From positions 1,238,003 through 1,302,002 of the forward strand of contig NC_012438.1 in NCBI RefSeq assembly GCF_000021545.1: 64,000 bases of DNA, read 5' to 3'. The DNA is from Sulfurihydrogenibium azorense Az-Fu1 (GTDB lineage Bacteria > Aquificota > Aquificia > Aquificales > Hydrogenothermaceae). Every line of letters begins with the position of its first letter. Positions within the stretch are counted from its first letter, which is position 1. Positions 57,994 through 64,000 of the stretch are shown piece after piece. The position numbers were made by a program, and so were the translations under genes. Under the pieces are notes generated by a model. That model saw only the letters and a program-made list of their open reading frames with translations. It did not search any database and was not told where the DNA came from.

Positions 57994-59268
57994 ATGATAC
58001 TAATCTACGGAAAAGGGAAAACTGGAACAGCTGTTAAAAATTTTTTAGATAAAAAAGGTATAAAAAATCTAATAATAGATGATGAAGACAGATTACCAGA
58101 TATAAATCCCCAGCTGATAATAGTATCTCCCGGCATTCCTTTTTATCACAGGATATATAAGTTTGCAAAGAAAAATAAAATCCCAATCATATCAGATGTA
58201 GAGTATGGGTATAGATTTTTTAAAGGAGATGTTATTGGAATAACAGGAACAGATGGTAAAACCACTACCACTACACTCGTGTATGAGATTTTTAAAAATG
58301 TATCAGGTAAGAGTGTGTTTGTAGGTGGAAACTATGGAGTGCCTTTTATAGAAACAGCCGGCAAAAATGATGTTGCAATTTTGGAGTTGTCTTCTTTTCA
58401 ACTTTACTCTACAAAAACATTTAAGCCAAAAATTGCCGTTATATTAAACATATCAAAAGACCACCTTGACTGGCATAAAAAGATGAAACATTACATTCTT
58501 TCAAAATTTAAAATCTTTAAAAATCAAACTGAAGAAGACTACCTTATTTTAAACTACGATGATAACTGTTTAAAACAAATCAAAGCAAAAAGCCAGATTT
58601 ACTACTTTTCATTAAATCAGCTTCCACAGGATAAAAAAGGAATATACCTTAAAAATATTGAAAAATCGGGAGAGTATATATTAACACTTCAAGACAAAGA
58701 AAAGATAGATATCAAAGTAAAAACTTCGTTAGTAGGACTACATAACCTTCAAAATATAATGGCATCTTTAGTTGTGTCTTACCTTTATGGACTGGATTTA
58801 GATAAGGTTTTAAAAGTAATTCAAGAGTTTAAACCCCTATCCCATAGAATAGAGTTTGTAAGCAGTATAAACGGTGTTTCATTTTACAATGACTCAAAAG
58901 CAACAACTGTTCAAGCAGTTGAAAAGGCTATAGATAGTTTTGATAAAAACGTAGTACTCATATTAGGAGGAATAAATAAAGGAGGAGACTTTTCTGTTTT
59001 AAAAGATAAATTAAAACAAAAAGTTAAAAAAGCCATAATAATAGGAAGAGACAAAAACCAGATAAAAAGTATGATAGAAGAGTACACGCAAGTTGAGCTT
59101 GCAGACAGTTTAGAGGAAGCTGTAATAAAAAGCTACAATACTGCCGAAAAGGGAGACACTGTAATACTGTCTCCGGGGTGTGCAAGTTTTGATATGTTTA
59201 AAAGTTATGCTGACAGAGGAAACCAGTTTATAAACATTGTAAAAAATTTGGAAAATCAAAATGGTTAG
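57994..59268 (+). CDS. murD: UDP-N-acetylmuramoylalanine-D-glutamate ligase MurD
   Basis: Cytoplasmic peptidoglycan ligase of 424 residues adding D-Glu to UDP-MurNAc-Ala. The P-loop is GITGTDGKTTTT, followed by LELSSFQL and the C-terminal SHRIEFV and NDSKATT motifs. It heads the murD-ftsW-murG run; its stop overlaps ftsW by eight bases. murC, murB, murE and murF are not in the window. Confidence 0.95.
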   Translation: MILIYGKGKTGTAVKNFLDKKGIKNLIIDDEDRLPDINPQLIIVSPGIPFYHRIYKFAKKNKIPIISDVEYGYRFFKGDVIGITGTDGKTTTTTLVYEIFKNVSGKSVFVGGNYGVPFIETAGKNDVAILELSSFQLYSTKTFKPKIAVILNISKDHLDWHKKMKHYILSKFKIFKNQTEEDYLILNYDDNCLKQIKAKSQIYYFSLNQLPQDKKGIYLKNIEKSGEYILTLQDKEKIDIKVKTSLVGLHNLQNIMASLVVSYLYGLDLDKVLKVIQEFKPLSHRIEFVSSINGVSFYNDSKATTVQAVEKAIDSFDKNVVLILGGINKGGDFSVLKDKLKQKVKKAIIIGRDKNQIKSMIEEYTQVELADSLEEAVIKSYNTAEKGDTVILSPGCASFDMFKSYADRGNQFINIVKNLENQNG

Positions 59269-60361
59269 AAGTTTTTACATAGATTGGCCGTTATTTATCT
59301 CTTTTGCTTTACTTGTTATAATAGGTTTAGTTGCCGTATACAGTGCTACCTACACAGCTACCTCTGACCCATTTTACTACCTTAAAAGACATATTTTTGC
59401 TTTAATAATTGCTACAGTTGGTCTGATTGTTGCTTTTTCTATTCCTATAGACTTTTGGAAAAAAAACGCCTACTTTATATTTATAATTTCTGTTATTCTT
59501 TTACTGGTTGTTTTAATCTTACCATCTGATGGAACGGGGACAAAAAGATGGATTAACTTAGGATTGTTTAAATTTCAACCATCAGAGTTTGTCAAATTTG
59601 CAACTGTTTTATTTATAGCTAAGTATCTATCAAGGAAAGAGGATAGGTTAGAGAGTTTTGAGCCTGTTGTTGTTATATACACTATCGTTGGGTTGGTAGG
59701 CTTACTTGTAGCAGTTGAACCACACAAGGGAGCTGCACTTTTTCTATTTATACTTACAGGACTGCTACTTTTTTCATCTCCCTTAAAGGTTAGATACGTT
59801 TTAACACCTGTATTTTTCATTCTTCCTTTTTTTATGGTGTTTTTTATACTAAAGAGTAATTATGCTTTTAGTAGATTGAAGGGTTGGCTTAATCCTGACC
59901 CATCTTCAAAGGAAGGTTATCAACCTTATCAGGCTATGTTATCCTTTGCAAAAGGTGGCCCCTTTGGAGAAGGGATTGGAATGGGAACCCAAAAGCTAAA
60001 CTACCTTCCAGAGATTCATACAGACTATATATTCTCTCTTATAGGAGAAGAAACAGGATTAATAGGGTCTTCTTTGGTTATGTTTTTGTTTTTTGTTATT
60101 TTGTACAGAGGTGTTAAAATCTCGTTGGAAAAAGAAGACCTATTTACACAGGTATTAGGTTTGGGGGTTATTTACATTATCACTTTAAACTCAGTGTTTC
60201 ACATGTTTGTAAACCTCAACATCTTCCCTTCTACCGGGTTTACACTACCTTTTATAAGTTATGGAGGGTCTTCTCTTATAATGTCTTTTATCTATATCGG
60301 TATTCTACTGAGAATATCTAAAGAACCTGTGAAAGTAAACTTTGTAAAGAGGGCTAAATGA
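59261..60361 (+). CDS. ftsW: SEDS peptidoglycan polymerase FtsW/RodA
   Basis: Polytopic SEDS protein of 366 residues with about ten membrane helices. The motifs QPSEFVKFA, HTDYIFSLIGEETG and FPSTGFTLPFISYGGSS are typical. It polymerises lipid II with a partner PBP. Context beside murD and murG favours FtsW over RodA. It overlaps murD and murG. Confidence 0.92.
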   Translation: MVRSFYIDWPLFISFALLVIIGLVAVYSATYTATSDPFYYLKRHIFALIIATVGLIVAFSIPIDFWKKNAYFIFIISVILLLVVLILPSDGTGTKRWINLGLFKFQPSEFVKFATVLFIAKYLSRKEDRLESFEPVVVIYTIVGLVGLLVAVEPHKGAALFLFILTGLLLFSSPLKVRYVLTPVFFILPFFMVFFILKSNYAFSRLKGWLNPDPSSKEGYQPYQAMLSFAKGGPFGEGIGMGTQKLNYLPEIHTDYIFSLIGEETGLIGSSLVMFLFFVILYRGVKISLEKEDLFTQVLGLGVIYIITLNSVFHMFVNLNIFPSTGFTLPFISYGGSSLIMSFIYIGILLRISKEPVKVNFVKRAK

Positions 60362-61383
60362 AGACTGTTTTTATATCTGGTGGTGGAACAGGGGGACATT
60401 ACTATCCTGCTTTAGCCGTTGCACAAGCTTTAAAAGAAAAAGGTTATAAAGTAGTCTACATAGGGACAGATAAAGGAATAGAAGCAAAAAAGGGTTTTCC
60501 TTACGCAGATGAAGTTATACTGTTTGAGATGGAAGCTGTAAGAGGAAGAGGACTTTTAGGAAAAGTTAAAGGAGTTTACTCTCTTTTAAAAACAACTTTT
60601 AAAGTAAAAAAAGTGATAGAAAAAGAAAATCCTATCTTTTCTGTGTGTTTTGGAGGATACACATCTTTTCCACTTGGAGTTGGGTCATTTTTGACAAAAA
60701 CGCCTTTATACATACACGAGCAAAACTCAATCCCTTCTTACACAAACCGTTTACTATCTTTATTTGCAAAAAAAATTTTTATAACTTTTGAGTATACAAA
60801 AAAATTTTTCAACCCTACTAAAACTTTTTTAACAGGAATGCCACTGAGAAAAGCCATAGTAGAAGAAGCCAAAAAGTACATTTACACACCAAAAGATAAA
60901 AAAACTGTTTTAGTAGTAGGTGGAAGTCAAGGAGCTAAAAAACTGTCTCAAATAACAGTAAACCTTGCCAAAACTTTACCTGAGATTGAGTTTATACTAA
61001 TAAAGGGTAAGTGGGAGGTTGATATACCAAGCCTTAACAATCTAACTGTTTACGACTACTACGAAAATATGGAGAAGTTGTATAAACAAGCTGATATAGT
61101 TGTATCAAGAAGTGGATCTGGAACGGTAAACGAGATTTTGGCTTTTGGAAAGTATGCAATATTTGTACCTTACCCTTACGCAGCTTCTAACCATCAGTTT
61201 TACAATGTTAAATGGCTTTATGATTTAGGGTTGTGTGAGATAGTTGAGGAAAAAGATTTAACAGAAGAAATACTAAAAGAAAAAATAAATCAATCTTTAA
61301 ACAAAAACTTATTAAAACTACATCAAGAGATAAAAAAATATTCTATTCTCAATTCTGTTGATAAAATTGTTGAAAGTTTTTAG
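60358..61383 (+). CDS. murG: UDP-GlcNAc transferase MurG
   Basis: GT28 glycosyltransferase of 341 residues that makes lipid II from lipid I. The N-terminal GGGTGGHYYPALAVA loop, VVGGSQGAKKLS and the UDP-binding SRSGSGTVNEILAFGK motif are all intact. It is coupled to ftsW by an ATGA overlap. It is the last gene before the CRISPR leader. Confidence 0.95.
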   Translation: MKTVFISGGGTGGHYYPALAVAQALKEKGYKVVYIGTDKGIEAKKGFPYADEVILFEMEAVRGRGLLGKVKGVYSLLKTTFKVKKVIEKENPIFSVCFGGYTSFPLGVGSFLTKTPLYIHEQNSIPSYTNRLLSLFAKKIFITFEYTKKFFNPTKTFLTGMPLRKAIVEEAKKYIYTPKDKKTVLVVGGSQGAKKLSQITVNLAKTLPEIEFILIKGKWEVDIPSLNNLTVYDYYENMEKLYKQADIVVSRSGSGTVNEILAFGKYAIFVPYPYAASNHQFYNVKWLYDLGLCEIVEEKDLTEEILKEKINQSLNKNLLKLHQEIKKYSILNSVDKIVESF

Positions 61384-61661
61384 TAAGTATATGTGTTTTT
61401 ATTTTTTTCTAACCATCGAATTGCCGTCGTCGTCCTATCCAAAATGGCAGTTTTTGAGTCTCAATTAGAATAGGTTAATTGAGATTAATTAAACTAAGTG
61501 ATTGAAAAATAACCACTGTCGATCTCCAGTGATTTTTGCAGGATCAAAGGTCGACAGGAAAAAATACATTCCGGTTGCATTTTTTAGAAAAGTGTATTAT
61601 AATATCTAACAGTTGATAATAAACGATTTGAACCTTGACAACCGAATAGGCTAAAAGAAGG
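61384..61661 (+). promoter_or_regulatory. CRISPR leader region
   Basis: This 278-base non-coding stretch separates murG from the first repeat. It is A/T-rich except for a GC block near 61420-61440. Two inverted repeats lie within it: arms 61459-61467 and 61476-61484 (nine bases, eight-base loop) and arms 61516-61522 and 61551-61557 (CTGTCGA/TCGACAG, 28-base loop). It ends with a sigma-70-like promoter. Its role as leader follows from the degenerate repeat at the opposite end of the array. Confidence 0.65.
61575..61603 (+). promoter_or_regulatory. Promoter of the CRISPR array
   Basis: TTGCAT (61575-61580), 17 bases, TATAAT (61598-61603). Transcription would start near 61610, about 50 bases before repeat 1, producing pre-crRNA on the plus strand. 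Confidence 0.6.
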
Positions 61662-63091
61662 GTTTTTCTCCCGACTATGAGGGAATTGAAGTTTCTTCAT
61701 CTTTAAGGTAAAAATTCAAACCTGTCGTTTTTCTCCCGACTATGAGGGAATTGAAGCTTCCTTTTTAAACGGTTTGATTCCATAGATTTCATCGTTTTTC
61801 TCCCGACTATGAGGGAATTGAAGACATCCTGAGTGGATTCTGTTGTATCCTTTATCATGGTTTTTCTCCCGACTATGAGGGAATTGAAGCTTTTATTTTT
61901 TCATCTTTAGTAACTATAAACACGCCGTTTTTCTCCCGACTATGAGGGAATTGAAGTAACCTTTTTCATAAAAAGATATTGTTTTTATATCTGTTTTTCT
62001 CCCGACTATGAGGGAATTGAAGCCATAATCGTAAGACAGAAAAATATTTTCTGTCCCTACGTTTTTCTCCCGACTATGAGGGAATTGAAGTTCTTTTGAA
62101 TATATATACTTCAGTTTGAAGTCAAAGTTTTTCTCCCGACTATGAGGGAATTGAAGTTTTTCTGATTTTGTTATAATGAAGGAGCCAGTATATGTTTTTC
62201 TCCCGACTATGAGGGAATTGAAGTTGTTTGTTTTGTCAGATAGATTGCTAACAACTTCTCGTTTTTCTCCCGACTATGAGGGAATTGAAGTTTGACTCCA
62301 GTAAACGGCACTATAGAGAGTACAAAGTTTTTCTCCCGACTATGAGGGAATTGAAGGCAGTTGCATACATCAATTCCGTCACTATCTTGTGGGTTTTTCT
62401 CCCGACTATGAGGGAATTGAAGAAAAGATTGCTTGATAGGAACCATGTTTTTTTAATTGTTTTTCTCCCGACTATGAGGGAATTGAAGCGTTTTTTGGAT
62501 CGCAATGAGTTACATACTCAACGGGTTTTTCTCCCGACTATGAGGGAATTGAAGATCACCTCCTTTATTAAATAATTTCTACTGCTGGTTAGTTTTTCTC
62601 CCGACTATGAGGGAATTGAAGACTTTCCTATATACACTCCCCCGATTATTGCTTCTTCTGTTTTTCTCCCGACTATGAGGGAATTGAAGCACTATTGTAT
62701 TTTTAGAATCACAATTTGTACTTAGGGGTTTTTCTCCCGACTATGAGGGAATTGAAGGCAAATGCTGGCATGAACGCTGTCAAGGCCAAGCCCTTGTTTT
62801 TCTCCCGACTATGAGGGAATTGAAGTATTTCCCATTTGGAAATAGATGGGTAGATAAATTCGTTTTTCTCCCGACTATGAGGGAATTGAAGTGACGAAAA
62901 CAATGTTGTTATTCGCGAGAACGAACAGTTTTTCTCCCGACTATGAGGGAATTGAAGTATACTCGAATTGGGTGGTTGGGGTCCTCCAGTTCCGTTTTTC
63001 TCCCGACTATGAGGGAATTGAAGCTTCATACATGATACTACCTCCTATAAATATAAAAATTGTTTTTCTCCCGACTATGAGGGAATTTTTT
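61662..63091 (+). CRISPR. CRISPR array, 22 repeats and 21 spacers
   Basis: The 30-base repeat begins GTTTTTCTCCCGAC and ends GAGGGAATTGAAG; 21 copies are identical. Repeat starts are 61662, 61727, 61794, 61860, 61927, 61993, 62061, 62127, 62194, 62261, 62327, 62393, 62459, 62525, 62592, 62660, 62728, 62796, 62862, 62928, 62994 and 63062. The last copy keeps only its first 26 bases. Spacers are 35-38 bases and all different. The ATTGAAG end resembles the 8-base 5' handle of class-1 (type I or III) crRNAs, which fixes the plus-strand orientation. The degenerate end lies at 63062, so new spacers should be added near 61662. No cas gene lies in the window, so the subtype cannot be named. Confidence 0.97.
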
Positions 63092-63141
63092 ATATCTTTT
63101 ACTCCCCAAAATCTCTCTAAATTTTTCCCTGATTAACAATC

Positions 63142-63170
63142 TGGAAAAACTCATTATTAGCATATATAAT
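63142..63170 (+). promoter_or_regulatory. Possible panB promoter
   Basis: TGGAAA (63142-63147), 17 bases, TATAAT (63165-63170), 33 bases before the panB start. The -35 matches four of six consensus bases. It lies beyond the last repeat, so panB need not depend on array transcription. Confidence 0.45.
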
Positions 63171-63203
63171 ATTTTCAAATCCAAATTCCGGAGTAAAAAC
63201 AGC

Positions 63204-63992
63204 TTGAAAGATATTACACAGTTTCTTAAAGCCAAAGAGACAGGACAAAAAATAACGATGGTATCTACCTACGACTACTGGTCTGCCAAACTTTGTGAAG
63301 AAGCCGGAATAGATGCCATACTTGTTGGAGATTCCCTTGGAATGGTTATTCAAGGAAACAACTCAACCCTACCTGTCTCATTAGAGGAGATGATTTACCA
63401 CACCAAAGCAGTTAGAAAAGGAGCACCAAACACCTTTATAGTCGTAGATATGCCATTTATGAGTTATCATACATCAGTAGAAGAAGCTGTTAAAAATGCA
63501 GGCAGAGTTATAAAAGAGACAGGAGCAAACGCAGTTAAGTTAGAAGGAGCTGGCATAGTTTTAGAAATAACAAAAAAATTAGTGTCCATAGGAATACCAG
63601 TAATGGGACATTTAGGATTGACACCCCAATTTATAAACCTGTTTGGAGGTTATAAAGTTCAAGGAAAAACCATAGACAGTAGAAAAAGAATATTGGAAGA
63701 TGCAAAAGCTTTAGAAGAAGCAGGAGTATTTTCCATAGTTTTAGAAGCTGTCCCTTCAGATTTAGCCAAAACAATTACAGACAGTTTAAAAATACCCACA
63801 ATAGGAATAGGAGCCGGAAAAGACACAGACGGACAGATACTGGTTTTCCACGACTTAATAGGAGTATTTGAAAAAACACCTAAATTCGTAAAAAGATACC
63901 TTGAAGCAGGTAAGTTAATAAAGCAAGCTTTATCTTCTTACAATCAAGAGGTAAAAGATGGAAAATTCCCAACAGAAGAATATTCATATTAA
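63204..63992 (+). CDS. panB: 3-methyl-2-oxobutanoate hydroxymethyltransferase PanB
   Basis: Ketopantoate hydroxymethyltransferase of 262 residues, the first committed step of pantothenate synthesis. The motifs MVSTYDYWSAKL, ILVGDSLGMVIQG, GAGKDTDGQILVFHDLIG and AVKLEGAG are standard, including the metal-binding Asp residues. It starts with TTG (GGAG ten bases upstream); the N-terminus aligns with the family start. panD lies about 26 kb away on the other strand. Confidence 0.94.
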   Translation: MKDITQFLKAKETGQKITMVSTYDYWSAKLCEEAGIDAILVGDSLGMVIQGNNSTLPVSLEEMIYHTKAVRKGAPNTFIVVDMPFMSYHTSVEEAVKNAGRVIKETGANAVKLEGAGIVLEITKKLVSIGIPVMGHLGLTPQFINLFGGYKVQGKTIDSRKRILEDAKALEEAGVFSIVLEAVPSDLAKTITDSLKIPTIGIGAGKDTDGQILVFHDLIGVFEKTPKFVKRYLEAGKLIKQALSSYNQEVKDGKFPTEEYSY

Positions 63993-64000
63993 AATATCAA

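Noticed and set aside
62276-62575. Plus- and minus-strand reading frames through the CRISPR array with repeated FLPTMREL or FPHSREKN peptides
   Set aside because: They come from translating the 30-base repeat; spacers vary without any coding constraint.

Overview
The window is AT-rich (roughly one third G+C by eye), almost fully coding, and packed with short gene overlaps and frequent TTG/GTG starts. Gene content (complete Gram-negative flagellar basal body with L and P rings, Lol/Mac-type exporter, HspR-DnaJ, BcsABCDZQ) and compact AT-rich coding suggest a motile thermophilic diderm such as Hydrogenothermaceae/Aquificales (Sulfurihydrogenibium-like). That assignment is inference from style and content; no rRNA or marker gene here proves it.

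Layout. (1) 1-27,049, plus strand: one near-continuous flagellar/chemotaxis operon: cheY, fliG, fliM, fliN, flgF, flgG, flgA, flgH, flgI, flgJ, flhA, flhF, flhG, fliA (sigma-28), a fliK candidate, a secreted TPR protein, flgB, flgC, fliE, fliF, fliH, fliI, flgD, flgE, fliL, a second small FliN-like gene, fliO, fliP, fliQ, fliR, flhB, then two unrecognised secreted proteins. Filament, cap and hook-filament junction genes (fliC, fliD, flgK, flgL) are absent. (2) 27,052-29,362, minus strand: motA-motB-fliJ-motE, converging on the large operon. (3) 29,381-38,248, minus strand: ABC exporter (ATPase, permease, membrane-fusion adaptor), an MTA/SAH deaminase, an orphan protein, a degenerate LAGLIDADG-fold protein, ispG, an MltD-like lytic transglycosylase, panD and a polyprenyl diphosphate synthase. 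(4) 38,302-48,678, minus strand: a cellulose-type exopolysaccharide operon (small unknown gene, bcsA, bcsD-like, bcsB, bcsZ, bcsC, bcsQ-like). (5) 48,746-56,885, minus strand: lnt, an IclR-family regulator, then the dnaJ-hspR-prmA-deoC-ligA-phosphoribosyltransferase operon. (6) 56,970-61,383, plus strand: an Rpn-type PD-(D/E)XK protein, then murD-ftsW-murG. (7) 61,384-63,203: CRISPR leader and an array of 22 repeats and 21 spacers with no cas genes in the window, followed by panB.

The flagellar operon supplies export gate, rotor, rod, rings, hook and regulators; the minus-strand mot cluster adds the stator. The bcs operon has every core part of a type-I cellulose secretion machine: inner-membrane synthase with PilZ domain, periplasmic BcsB, BcsD-like channel protein, cellulase and outer-membrane BcsC. 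A PilZ-containing synthase beside a motility locus fits c-di-GMP control of the swim/attach switch, though no GGDEF/EAL gene is present here.

The most unusual items are: a free-standing LAGLIDADG-like protein lacking the catalytic acid; a duplicated short motif in the FliN tail together with a second FliN-like gene at the canonical fliN position; FlhB with NPDH instead of NPTH; an unrecognised first gene of the bcs operon whose N-terminus resembles that of the BcsD-like protein; a 22-bp exact repeat flanking the phosphoribosyltransferase gene; HspR- and IclR-type operator candidates; and CRISPR spacers that cover ribosome-binding sites.
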